A DNA stretch of 37,024 nt, from the IMG/VR virus record IMGVR_UViG_3300029986_000041, positions 1-37,024 of that record. One strand, given 5' to 3'. Source of the stretch: a virus. Under the pieces are notes generated by a model. The model worked only from the letters and a program-made list of their open reading frames with translations. It was not told the origin of the DNA and searched no databases. Below are positions 29,357 through 36,942 of this stretch, piece after piece. Position numbers and translations under genes: made by a program. The first letter of the stretch is position 1; each line of letters starts with the position of its first letter.

Positions 29357-30717
29357 TTTTATTGGTCAACTTTCTGTTTTACGCCAAGACCCTACGTATG
29401 GGTTACGTGTCTGATGATATAGTTTCAGCGCAACGATCGCCACATAAGAATCCATTTCTACATTGGTTTTGGGTTCTTGAGGGACATTCAAAGAGCGTAT
29501 CATATAAAAAAATGGAACAAGGTGACTCTAATTTCTTAATGCCGGGGGTCGATCATGCGATTACTACGTTGCTTCATAGCTTGGTTTGCGTTGGAATTTA
29601 CTTGGGCTTGGGAGATAATCAAGTTAGTTTTATTGCTGCTTTGCTGTTTTCTTTCAATCCTGTTAATAATCAAGGTAGCGTCTGGATAAGTGGACGCGGG
29701 TATGTATTAAGTGCTTTAGGGATGGTTTGGGCATTAGCTTTACCTATGGAGATGGGCGGGCTGATGTTGCTGGGAGCAACCTATAGCAATGCGGGATTCT
29801 CCTTGCCGATTATCCTATTAGGCTCAAGCCATCCTTATTTATTTATATTTGCGCCTTTATGCTGGTGGTTTCACATGAAACGTTTTCAAAAGAACGTGAA
29901 ACAAAAGATGGACATGGAGTTATTTACGGAAGATAAGCACATTCACCCAAAGAAGCTGATCCTTGCGGTAAAAACGTTTGGCATTTATCTAAGTCATGCG
30001 ATTATTCCATTTAAAACCACGTTTTATCATTCTTATCTTGAAAGCATTGCCGGTTGCAACGCACAGAAAGCGTATACACTTTGTAAGTTTTTCTGGTTTG
30101 GCGCAGGATCTTTGGTGCTGATGCTTTGGTATATTTGTACGCACAGATGGGACATGGTTTGTTTCGGGATATTGTGGTGGTGTGTTGGGATTGCGCCATT
30201 TTGTAATTTGATGAGGATGCAACAGGAGTTAGGGGAAAGATACGTATATGCGGCTAACGTTGGCGCTATGCTCATCCTGGCGCACTTTATTTCACCATAT
30301 CCCGTTGTATGTGCCTTTTTTATCGGAATGTACGCAATGAAGACATGGGATTTTATTTCCGGGTACAAGGATGATTTTTGGTTTATAGAAGTCTGCCGAA
30401 TCAATCAGCCTAAGTCTTGGTTTGCTTGGCACATCAGCGCAGTGAAAAGATGGGACGTTCAATCATACCGGGAGGCTGTTATATTTTGGGTGATGGCTAA
30501 AAACCTAAGTCCAAAAGAATTTAAGTTACTATTTAACCTTGCGGCCGCGCTCGTAGTTATGGGAAATCAATGTGTTGAACCGTTACGCTCAAATATGATC
30601 CGTGAAGGATTAGGATTTCTCGCAGAAGCAGAGAAGAACATTCCCAAAGGACAGGAGAAAATGGCGGGAGAGTTTATTACAAATTTCAGAAATAACAAAG
30701 TTGCAATTTTAATTTAG
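29335..30717 (+). CDS. GT-C membrane glycosyltransferase (TMTC-like)
   Basis: 460 residues. ATG 29335 sits behind GGAGG, overlapping the radical SAM gene by 22 bases. There are about eight hydrophobic segments. 'MGYVSDDIV' places the catalytic-type Asp pair D27-D28 in the first outside loop; 'FNPVNNQGSVWISGRGYVLSAL' and 'ELGERYVYAANVGAMLILAHF' are the typical later motifs of the GT-C proteins with C-terminal TPR (TMTC/PMT style). The tail after about 350 is TPR-like helix. GT-C enzymes use a polyprenyl-phosphate sugar as donor on the outer face of the inner membrane. The adjacent DPM1-like gene supplies such a donor. Very unusual in a small phage. Confidence 0.65.
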   Translation: MSQNVLIILLVNFLFYAKTLRMGYVSDDIVSAQRSPHKNPFLHWFWVLEGHSKSVSYKKMEQGDSNFLMPGVDHAITTLLHSLVCVGIYLGLGDNQVSFIAALLFSFNPVNNQGSVWISGRGYVLSALGMVWALALPMEMGGLMLLGATYSNAGFSLPIILLGSSHPYLFIFAPLCWWFHMKRFQKNVKQKMDMELFTEDKHIHPKKLILAVKTFGIYLSHAIIPFKTTFYHSYLESIAGCNAQKAYTLCKFFWFGAGSLVLMLWYICTHRWDMVCFGILWWCVGIAPFCNLMRMQQELGERYVYAANVGAMLILAHFISPYPVVCAFFIGMYAMKTWDFISGYKDDFWFIEVCRINQPKSWFAWHISAVKRWDVQSYREAVIFWVMAKNLSPKEFKLLFNLAAALVVMGNQCVEPLRSNMIREGLGFLAEAEKNIPKGQEKMAGEFITNFRNNKVAILI

Positions 30718-30725
30718 GAGAAATT

Positions 30726-31313
30726 ATGAGTGTTAGTCTTATTATGCCCTGTCACAATGAGGGTAAACGTCAAGAGTTCATGGAAGATATTGAAGAAATC
30801 CTTCCAATGGTAAATCAGATTATAGGTTGTAATGATAAGCACAGCATGGGTAAAGGTTGGGCCGTGCGTGAAGCTTTAAGATGCGCAACAGGAGATATTG
30901 TGATAATCCTCGACGGCGATGGGGATATAAACCCTAAGATGGTTAGGCGGTTACTTCCTTACCTTGAAGACTATGATGTTGTTTGTGGAGTTCGTCCTAT
31001 AAGCGGGTTATGGTCAAGAAGGTGTTTAACTTATTGGTCAAGAATGTACATAGCGCTATTGTTTGGTGTAAAGGTTTCGTCTCAAACAGGATTGAAAATA
31101 TTTAAACGATATGCACTCGAGGAATGGTATAATAATGGATTCTTAGCCGATCTGGAAATACTTTGTATGGCTAAAAAGAAAGGCATGAGAATTATTGAAG
31201 TTCCAATAGAAGGCGAAACAAATAAACCAATGAAATTTTCAAGCATTTGGAGAACTTTCAAAGAATCAATAACTCTTTTCTTAGAAATGAAGGATTATAA
31301 GCATGATAAATAA
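30726..31313 (+). CDS. Polyprenyl-phosphate sugar synthase (DPM1-like GT2)
   Basis: 195 residues. 'VSLIMPCHNEGKR', 'GKGWAVREALRCATGDIVIILDGDGDINP' (split) with DGDGD at 63-67, 'SSQTGLKIFKR' and 'DLEILCMAKKKGMRIIEVPI'. This is the dolichol/polyprenyl-phosphate mannose or glucose synthase pattern, which transfers a sugar from NDP-sugar to the lipid phosphate on the inside of the inner membrane. It lacks the C-terminal membrane helices seen in some relatives (about 195 residues total). Placed 8 bases after the GT-C gene, it very likely makes its donor. Confidence 0.8.
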   Translation: MSVSLIMPCHNEGKRQEFMEDIEEILPMVNQIIGCNDKHSMGKGWAVREALRCATGDIVIILDGDGDINPKMVRRLLPYLEDYDVVCGVRPISGLWSRRCLTYWSRMYIALLFGVKVSSQTGLKIFKRYALEEWYNNGFLADLEILCMAKKKGMRIIEVPIEGETNKPMKFSSIWRTFKESITLFLEMKDYKHDK

Positions 31314-31440
31314 AATCTGTCAAGGATGTGGCAAGACATTTAAGGTTTGGCCGTGCAGGGCAATCGCTAAATATTGCTCTAAGAAATGCCACAATGTTAA
31401 AGGTGACAAGAACCCAAAAACAGGAAGATTTTGTGCCTAA
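31303..31440 (+). CDS. Zinc-finger peptide, possible N-terminal remnant of an HNH endonuclease
   Basis: 45 residues. 'ICQGCGKTFKVWPCRAIAKYCSKKCH' (split at the loop) is the four-Cys zinc finger seen at the beginning of many phage HNH homing nucleases (C..CGk.F...kyCS..C). The nuclease core is missing. About 185 bases later a fragment resembling an HNH C-terminus lies in the spacer (31625-31792). It begins inside the DPM1-like gene. Confidence 0.5.
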   Translation: MINKICQGCGKTFKVWPCRAIAKYCSKKCHNVKGDKNPKTGRFCA

Positions 31441-31582
31441 AGAGCTTTGCCCTTATTGTGGTAAAAAACCCATCCTTAGAAAGACCTGTGGCCACTGTGT
31501 TTGTCAATTCAAACGGCACATTCTTCGTATGAGACTTAACCGCAAAACAGATCGTAAGTGTCTTTCTCGTAGAGTCATATAA
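31433..31582 (+). CDS. Small zinc-ribbon protein
   Basis: 49 residues, GTG start at 31433, overlapping the preceding peptide by 8 bases. 'CPYCGKK' (6-12) and 'CGHCVC' (19-24) make one zinc site; the rest is strongly basic (KRHILRMRLNRKTDRK). Probably nucleic-acid binding. No family recognised. After it, about 215 bases are free of intact genes: a TATAAT at 31595-31600 without a clear -35, then the HNH remnant. Confidence 0.5.
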   Translation: MPKELCPYCGKKPILRKTCGHCVCQFKRHILRMRLNRKTDRKCLSRRVI

Positions 31583-31624
31583 TTACCCTCCCTTTATAAT
31601 ATATTGTGAATACTTTTGAAATAA

Positions 31625-31792
31625 ATTGCAATTATACCTTGGAATAATACACTAAAATTAAGACCAGACAAAGAAGCTGGCAATCCTTATGTTAATAGCT
31701 GGAAAGATTATCCAGAGGAAAGATTTGAAATTAACAATGGACAGACTCTTTGCTTTAAGTGTCATTGTAAAACAGACAACCACGGGCGTTAA
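31625..31792 (+). pseudogene. C-terminal remnant of an HNH endonuclease
   Basis: An open frame of 55 codons without a start codon, closed by TAA 4 bases before the terminase gene. It reads 'NPYVNSWKDYPEERFEINNG' followed by 'QTLCFKCHCKTDNHGR'. This is the usual end of HNH nucleases: '...yPelRFd..NgiTLC..CH..'. The core His-His motif upstream is absent. With the zinc finger at 31303 it suggests an HNH gene that lost its middle by deletion. The match is by eye. Confidence 0.6.
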
Positions 31793-31796
31793 TACA

Positions 31797-32111
31797 ATGG
31801 GATTCACTAAAGGCGATCCAAATATAAACAGGAATGGCAGACCAAAGAACGCAGAGCCGGAGCTATTAAGAGAGGCTTTAAGGCGTGAAGGTGAAAAGCG
31901 TGGAGAAGATTTTTGGGATAAAGTAGCTCAATATGCGTTTACTGATAAGAACATGATGATAGCAATAGTAAAGAAGTTTGTTCCAGACCTTAATCATTCA
32001 GAGATTGATAGCAATATAAACGTCACCAAAATGCCAACAGTTAAGATCGACGACAAAGAACAGGAGCTTCACTTTGGTAGAGTTGCCAACGCTTCTCCAA
32101 GTTCCAACTAA
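31797..32111 (+). CDS. Terminase small subunit-like protein
   Basis: 104 residues. 'MGFTKGDPNINRNGRPKNAEPELL' is the 'F..G.sgNpnGRPkg' start common to small-terminase-associated proteins; a helical middle follows (DFWDKVAQYAFTDKNMMIAIVKK). The long C-terminal end overlaps the large subunit start by 38 bases. It should recognise the packaging site and hand DNA to the large subunit. Earlier in-frame codons from 31689 lie in the HNH remnant and are not used in this reading. Confidence 0.7.
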   Translation: MGFTKGDPNINRNGRPKNAEPELLREALRREGEKRGEDFWDKVAQYAFTDKNMMIAIVKKFVPDLNHSEIDSNINVTKMPTVKIDDKEQELHFGRVANASPSSN

Positions 32112-33435
32112 GTTACTCCCGTTGATTAAGGGATTTGACTTCTATCAAAACTTCTTGATTGAAGGTGGACGAGGTGGTGGAAAATCTCACGCAGTCGCAA
32201 GATGGATACTTTATCTTTGTGAGATAAGACAATGCAGGATAGTATGCGGGCGCGAGATCCAAAACAGCATTAAAGAATCAGTCTACTCATTACTCACCGA
32301 TTTAATCTTAGAACACAAATTAAACTTCCAGATATTCGCAAAGAGCATTGTGAGTAGAACCAATGGCTCAGAGATAAGCTTTAGAGGATTCCGGGAGCAA
32401 GGCTCATTCAACATTCAAGGGATGGAAGCTATAGATTTAGTTTGGATAGATGAAGCGCAAGCTATCACAAAGCAAACGCTAGATAGGTTAATCCCAACAA
32501 TCCGTAAAGACACCTCAAAGATAATCTTCACCATGAATAGGTTTGTAAGGAATGACGCGGTTTACTCCGAGTACAAGGACAGGGAAGATTGCTTACACAT
32601 CCATCTGAATTACACAGACAATCAATTTTGCACACAGAAGCTCATACATGAAGCAGAGGTTTGTAAGAATAAATCAGCACAAGACTTCAATCATATCTGG
32701 TTAGGTCTCCCGCTAGACAAGACAGAAGATTCAGTGTTTAGTATCACAGAGATTGATTCGGTTAAGCTAGCCAAGCACACACCTAAGGCAGGTTATGGTT
32801 TTAGGATTGCCGGAGTTGACATAGCTAGGTTTGGTGATGATAAGTGTGCGGTCGTGGTTATTCAACAGATGGGAGCTTTGCATTGGGAAGTCATTCACGT
32901 AGATCAGTGGGACAAGAAAGACGAAACCTTTACGTGTGGGAAGATTGCCGAGCTTGTAGCCAGGCACAAAGTAGACAAGGCGATTATAGATGTTGATGGG
33001 CTTGGTGGACCGTACTATGACCTGTTAGCTTCAGGAGAGCGAGACAAGCCGGCAGAGAAGAAGATATATTCAGGCTTTAGAAACCCTGTTATAGGCTATT
33101 CAGACAACAAATGGTTTGGTAATCCACGCACAGAGAACACATACACGCTCAAAGAAATGATAAGCGAAGACCATATCTGTATTACCAATGAAGATTTGTT
33201 GAAAGAGCTTGAGACCTTGAGATATGAATATGACCACAATCAACGCAAGATACTTATAAGCAAGGACAGGATGAAGAAGGATGGGGTTAAGTCACCCAAC
33301 ATGGCAGATGCTTTGATAATGGCAGTCAGCTTGATTAGTGGTATTAAAACAGAGCAAGACAATACCTATGAGACGGCTCGTAGGCGAAGAAGCAATCAAA
33401 CCGAAAACCTTTTTTCAATAGCGGGGATACGTTAA
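32074..33435 (+). CDS. Terminase large subunit
   Basis: 453 residues, TTG start with GGAG at 32063-32066, 7 bases away, inside the small subunit gene. ATPase domain: Walker A GGRGGGKS (31-38), Walker B DLVWIDE (121-127), 'TMNRF' coupling motif (153-157). Nuclease domain: Asp249 in 'GVDIARFGDD', Asp306/Asp308 in 'IIDVDGLGG', and 'SPNMADALIMA' near the end with the third Asp. It cuts and pumps DNA through the portal. The size and motifs are complete. Confidence 0.92.
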   Translation: MVELPTLLQVPTKLLPLIKGFDFYQNFLIEGGRGGGKSHAVARWILYLCEIRQCRIVCGREIQNSIKESVYSLLTDLILEHKLNFQIFAKSIVSRTNGSEISFRGFREQGSFNIQGMEAIDLVWIDEAQAITKQTLDRLIPTIRKDTSKIIFTMNRFVRNDAVYSEYKDREDCLHIHLNYTDNQFCTQKLIHEAEVCKNKSAQDFNHIWLGLPLDKTEDSVFSITEIDSVKLAKHTPKAGYGFRIAGVDIARFGDDKCAVVVIQQMGALHWEVIHVDQWDKKDETFTCGKIAELVARHKVDKAIIDVDGLGGPYYDLLASGERDKPAEKKIYSGFRNPVIGYSDNKWFGNPRTENTYTLKEMISEDHICITNEDLLKELETLRYEYDHNQRKILISKDRMKKDGVKSPNMADALIMAVSLISGIKTEQDNTYETARRRRSNQTENLFSIAGIR

Positions 33436-33617
33436 TGGGATTCACACCAGAAGAATTGAAAGCATCAGATCAGAAGTGGGAGTTGGTTCAGAAGGGTAAT
33501 AACGATGAAACGCACAGGTTAAGGATATTCAAAGGCTGGTTAGTTAAGTACACCAAGCAGGGTAATGTGGGTGAGGTTGTTTATCTTGAAGATCCAAAGG
33601 GTGAATGGAAATTATGA
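33435..33617 (+). CDS. Small protein after terminase, unknown
   Basis: 60 residues, TAATG overlap with the terminase stop. It is mostly beta-like (KWELVQKGNNDETHRLRIFKGWLVKYTKQGNVGEVVYLEDP), perhaps a small SH3-type barrel. No family recognised. The next gene starts at its stop (ATGA). Confidence 0.6.
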   Translation: MGFTPEELKASDQKWELVQKGNNDETHRLRIFKGWLVKYTKQGNVGEVVYLEDPKGEWKL

Positions 33618-34009
33618 CAATCGCACAGTATTTAATAGATAACTATTATGCGCATTATAAAGGTAACAGGATGGACATTGTGCCTACTGAAGCGCAGATT
33701 AAACAGGCGATGCTTAATCATCCTGAGAAGATAATCGTTGTGAGAGATGGCAGTATCCGAGGTATAGCGATATATTTAACCTTGACTGATGAGACATACC
33801 AGCGCATAGAGACGTTGGACATTAGTCAAGTTGATGTTGTTAAGGCATTATTGTTAGAGACAGGAAAGAACTTTCATTTTGTTTTAGTAGCGGCTGATAG
33901 CTATAAGACATTGAGACTAATACGAAGCCGGGCTTTAAAGCTAAATCCGAAGACATTTAGCTGGTGGAATCCTGACTTTAAACGATTACATAAGTATGAG
34001 GTGAGATAA
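33614..34009 (+). CDS. GNAT acetyltransferase-like phage protein
   Basis: 131 residues from ATG 33614 (ATGA overlap); ATG 33605 would add three residues. 'NHPEKIIVVRDGSIRGIAIYLTLTDE' (strands 2-4 of a GNAT core), 'NFHFVLVAADSYKTLRLIRSRALKLNPKTFSWWNPD' (split) matches a family found beside terminase/portal in podoviruses. The acetyl-CoA loop Q/R-x-x-G-x-G/A is not clear, so an enzymatic role is uncertain. Function in packaging or assembly is unknown. Confidence 0.6.
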   Translation: MTIAQYLIDNYYAHYKGNRMDIVPTEAQIKQAMLNHPEKIIVVRDGSIRGIAIYLTLTDETYQRIETLDISQVDVVKALLLETGKNFHFVLVAADSYKTLRLIRSRALKLNPKTFSWWNPDFKRLHKYEVR

Positions 34010-34293
34010 TGCCGTGGGTATTTGCAATAGCTGCTGTAGTTGAAGGAGCAGTGTCAATAACACAATCTATTCAATCGGCCGATCAATCCAAGAAAGCCAC
34101 AGAAGCAGCGGCAGGACAGCAAGCAGCAGCCACAGCAGAACTACAGCAATCACAGCAAACAGCTAGCACACAAGCACAGAACGCACTAACAGCCAAGCGA
34201 GCAGCGGCAGCTTCAAGCACAGATATATTCACTTCACCATTAGGTTTAGCAACCCAAGCAACTACGGCGAAAAAAACGTTGACCGGACAATGA
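34009..34293 (+). CDS. Ala/Gln-rich small virion-type protein
   Basis: 94 residues, TAATG overlap. Short hydrophobic N-terminus (WVFAIAAVVEGAVSI), then Ala/Gln/Ser/Thr-rich helix (QQAAATAELQQSQQTASTQAQ). Composition resembles the internal virion protein at 6778, though no real alignment is visible. It could be a minor internal head protein. It lies one base before the portal gene. Confidence 0.6.
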   Translation: MPWVFAIAAVVEGAVSITQSIQSADQSKKATEAAAGQQAAATAELQQSQQTASTQAQNALTAKRAAAASSTDIFTSPLGLATQATTAKKTLTGQ

Positions 34294-34294
34294 T

Positions 34295-35977
34295 ATGGAC
34301 TTAGACCGCAACAGACCAAGAGCAGAAGTATTGATAGAGTTCTACCAGAAGCTTAAAGGCGATAGGCAAAACTTTGAGTCTTATTGGCAGAGTCTTCACG
34401 ATTACTTTTATATTGAAGCAGAAGATATTTCAGTTACTTACTATCCCGGGAGCGAAGTCACGCAAGCCTATTTATACGATGCTACTACGCTCGAAAGTGC
34501 GGATGTCCTAGCTTCCGGATTTATGAACTATCTCACACCACCTACAAGCAAGTGGTACGGGCTAACGCCTAAGAAGGCTGAACAACGAAGCAATAAGAGA
34601 ATATGCACATACCTTGAAGATGTGCGTGATGAAGTCAACTATGCTTTGAATAAGTCTAACTTCTACAATCAGATAATCGCAAGCTACAAAGGTTCAGGTG
34701 TGTACGGTACAAGCGCAATGATCGAAGAAGAAGACCTTGAAGATGACATTAGGTTCAATTCATTACCTATCAAGAACATTGTGATTGTTGAGGATGGCAG
34801 GGGGCGTGTTAATGAATACTTCTTGGAGTTTGAGTATACAGCGTATCAAGCCGCTTCACGTTGGGGAAAAGACAAGCTATCAACTGAAATGCAAAGAGAA
34901 TGTGAGCAGGAGACTAGAGGGACTAATACACATAAGTTTCTGTTGCACATCGCCAAGAGATACATACTTGAGGTTCAAAAGTCTGACCGTAAGAATATGC
35001 CAATAGAAGCGCTGTGGTTGGATGAAGAGAATAAGACTGTTATTGATGAAGGCGGTTACCAAGAGTTCCCGGCGTTCTGTCATAGGTTTGATAAGCGGCC
35101 AACGATTGTTTGGGGATATGGGCCAGGGATGAAAGCTTTACCTTTTGCCCGTATACTCAATGCGATTGCAAAGACAAACTTACGAGCGTTTATGAAAGCG
35201 ACTGATGCGGCTATTGCTGTACCAGACAATGCGTTCATTATGCCATTCAATCAGAATCCTAGAGCGATCAACTATTACAATAAGAAAGTTATGGATAGGG
35301 GCGCTGCAGACATCATCACTCTACAAGGCGGCGCTAATCCAGAGGCAGGTCTTAAAGCTATTGAGTATTACACACATTGTGTGACTTCATTGATGTATAA
35401 CGATATCTTCCTTGCGTTCAATCAAATTGACAAGCGCATGAACAATCCAGAGGTCATGGAGCGGATTAACGAGAAAATGACCCTATTAGGCCCCGCAGTA
35501 GGAAGGTATATATCAGAGATGCTTAATCCGATTATCATTCGTACAATAGGCATCCTAGCCCGCAGGGGACGTCTTCCAAGACCTCCTGATGAGTTTAGAC
35601 AGAATCCAGAGTATGAGATTGACTGTATCAGTGTGTTGGCACAGGCACAGCGTAGAAGCGAGTTAAATGCGCTTGTCCAGGGATTGACACTAGTAGGGCA
35701 GATGAGTCAGTTTGCGCCACAGGTTACGGACAAGGTGGATCCTGATAAGGTAATTGATGAAGCATGGGCAATAACCGGAGCTCCCGACAGGGTATTGCGT
35801 GATGATGGAGAAGTCCAGAAGTTGCGGGAAGTAAGAGGCAAGATGGCGGCACAACAGCATCAAATGGAGCAAGCGGCGCAGGGTGCGGCTACTGTGAAGG
35901 ATGGTAGCGCTGTTGATTTGAACCTAGCTAAAGCAAAGGCGGCAGGTGGCGTAGCAATGCCGAGCAAACCACAATGA
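34295..35977 (+). CDS. Portal protein (T7 gp8-like head-tail connector)
   Basis: 560 residues, the usual size of podoviral portals. 'FESYWQSLHDYFYIEAEDI', 'DATTLESADVLASGFMNYLTPPTSKWYGLTP' (split) and 'NKSNFYNQIIASYKGSGVYGTSAMIEEED' are typical opening segments, with 'GYGPGMKALPFARILNAIAK' in the middle and the C-terminal 'DAAIAVPDNAFIMPFNQNPRAINYY' following. A Gln-rich, helical C-terminus forms the crown. It makes the 12-fold ring that DNA passes through and binds terminase and adaptor. Confidence 0.9.
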   Translation: MDLDRNRPRAEVLIEFYQKLKGDRQNFESYWQSLHDYFYIEAEDISVTYYPGSEVTQAYLYDATTLESADVLASGFMNYLTPPTSKWYGLTPKKAEQRSNKRICTYLEDVRDEVNYALNKSNFYNQIIASYKGSGVYGTSAMIEEEDLEDDIRFNSLPIKNIVIVEDGRGRVNEYFLEFEYTAYQAASRWGKDKLSTEMQRECEQETRGTNTHKFLLHIAKRYILEVQKSDRKNMPIEALWLDEENKTVIDEGGYQEFPAFCHRFDKRPTIVWGYGPGMKALPFARILNAIAKTNLRAFMKATDAAIAVPDNAFIMPFNQNPRAINYYNKKVMDRGAADIITLQGGANPEAGLKAIEYYTHCVTSLMYNDIFLAFNQIDKRMNNPEVMERINEKMTLLGPAVGRYISEMLNPIIIRTIGILARRGRLPRPPDEFRQNPEYEIDCISVLAQAQRRSELNALVQGLTLVGQMSQFAPQVTDKVDPDKVIDEAWAITGAPDRVLRDDGEVQKLREVRGKMAAQQHQMEQAAQGAATVKDGSAVDLNLAKAKAAGGVAMPSKPQ

Positions 35978-36117
35978 GTGAAATAATTGTATACAATTTA
36001 TGGTGCGGATATTGCGGTCACTTTGTGAATGGATCGCAAAAGGATTTTATTGACCATCTACATACATGTGAATTGAAATTATGTGAAAGGATTAAGAATG
36101 ACCGTCAACGAAGCTAA
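35974..36117 (+). CDS. Small C2H2-like zinc-finger protein
   Basis: 47 residues, ATGA overlap with the portal stop. 'CGYCGHF' (11-17) and 'FIDHLHTC' (26-32) give a C-x2-C...H-x-H/C set as in a single C2H2 finger. Basic C-terminus. It overlaps the next gene by 20 bases. Function unknown; its tight position in the head block suggests a packaging role. Confidence 0.55.
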   Translation: MSEIIVYNLWCGYCGHFVNGSQKDFIDHLHTCELKLCERIKNDRQRS

Positions 36118-36337
36118 AGCTTTAAAGAGTAATATTCACGCTTGCTTTGATTCAGCCCCAGGTAAAGAGGTCATGCTCTACATTGAAAAGATAGGCGGTT
36201 GGTATCCAAGCTATGCGGATTCAAACGAAACAAATGATATTATCGCCCGTGATGCTAACAGGCGTTTGATAGGAACATTGAAATCAATAATGATGTTAAC
36301 ACCCGAGCAGATAGCAACGCTCACAGAGGAGGATTAA
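36098..36337 (+). CDS. Bbp19-like small phage protein
   Basis: 79 residues from ATG 36098 (GAAAGGA at 36085-36091). 'HACFDSAPGKEVMLYIEKIGGW', 'NDIIARDANRRLIGTLKSIM' follows the pattern of the Bbp19 family of small proteins near portal genes (F.t..Gk.vL..L...; R...R..v..I). Function not established, probably an assembly helper. A GTG at 36083 would add five residues. Confidence 0.55.
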   Translation: MTVNEAKALKSNIHACFDSAPGKEVMLYIEKIGGWYPSYADSNETNDIIARDANRRLIGTLKSIMMLTPEQIATLTEED

Positions 36338-36339
36338 AT

Positions 36340-36624
36340 ATGGGAGTCAACGCGGCTAACTCTTTAGCAGACCCGATATGCCCAACATATGCGGCAGGCA
36401 CAGTATCGGTAAATTCAGGTAGCACAACAGGTGACCTTCTTAATGACAGCGCAAAACCGGGAAGCGCCAATGGATATATAAATAATTGGAGCAATATAGC
36501 TATTGGAGTTGCGCGTGTTGGTGGATTCAACAATGGATGGACTAATGTGTGTAATAGCCAAAACATTACACCAACATACTCAAGCGGATTGGTATCGTTC
36601 GGCAATACAGGTAGACAAAGCTAA
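36340..36624 (+). CDS. Tandem head-region paralogue 1
   Basis: 94 residues, with GGAGGATT ahead of ATG 36340. 'NSLADPICPTYAAGTVSV' (7-24), 'TTGDLLNDSAKPGS', 'GGFNNGWTNVCNSQN' and 'PTYSSGLVSFGNTGRQS' recur in the next gene. Gly/Asn/Ser-rich and beta-like, with three Cys. It sits between portal and scaffold, and its stop overlaps the second copy (TAATG). A head or head-vertex surface component is possible; no named family. Confidence 0.6.
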   Translation: MGVNAANSLADPICPTYAAGTVSVNSGSTTGDLLNDSAKPGSANGYINNWSNIAIGVARVGGFNNGWTNVCNSQNITPTYSSGLVSFGNTGRQS

Positions 36625-36893
36625 TGGGAGCAAATACTCAAAACTCTTTAAAGGACCCTATCTGCCCGACCTATGCGGCAGGGAGCATTTCTATTATGAG
36701 TGGTACGGGTACAGGAGATGTATTAAATGACAGCGCCCTTGCAGGTCAGCCTAACGGTTATAACAACACGATCACAGGATTTACCGTTGGCTCATTTAAT
36801 AACGGTTGGGAGAACGGATGTTGGAGTCAGAACGTAGTCCCAACATATTCAAGTAGTCTAATCCGATTCGGGTTAGAAGGAAGGCAATCATAA
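36624..36893 (+). CDS. Tandem head-region paralogue 2
   Basis: 89 residues, same architecture as the preceding gene: 'NSLKDPICPTYAAGSISI', 'GTGDVLNDSALAG', 'GSFNNGWENGCWSQN', 'PTYSSSLIRFGLEGRQS'. The loop between about 45 and 57 is the most different part and is shorter. The gene is cut by the window's opening and continues as 1-123. Translation is coupled by TAATG on both sides. Function unknown. Confidence 0.6.
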   Translation: MGANTQNSLKDPICPTYAAGSISIMSGTGTGDVLNDSALAGQPNGYNNTITGFTVGSFNNGWENGCWSQNVVPTYSSSLIRFGLEGRQS

Positions 36894-36940
36894 TGGAACG
36901 TACAGGTAAAGCAGAACGTCGTAAAAACAAAAGGAGATAA
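36893..36940 (+). CDS. Very small basic peptide upstream of scaffold (second copy)
   Basis: Same 15-residue frame as at 123-170 but with Glu instead of Ala at residue 2, because of the single base difference in the terminal repeat. See the entry at 123. Confidence 0.45.
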   Translation: MERTGKAERRKNKRR

Positions 36941-36942
36941 AC

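Noticed and set aside
30033-30404. 123-codon open frame on the - strand inside the GT-C gene
   Set aside because: It runs opposite to a well-supported membrane enzyme, has no ribosome site or family motif, and all real genes are on the + strand.
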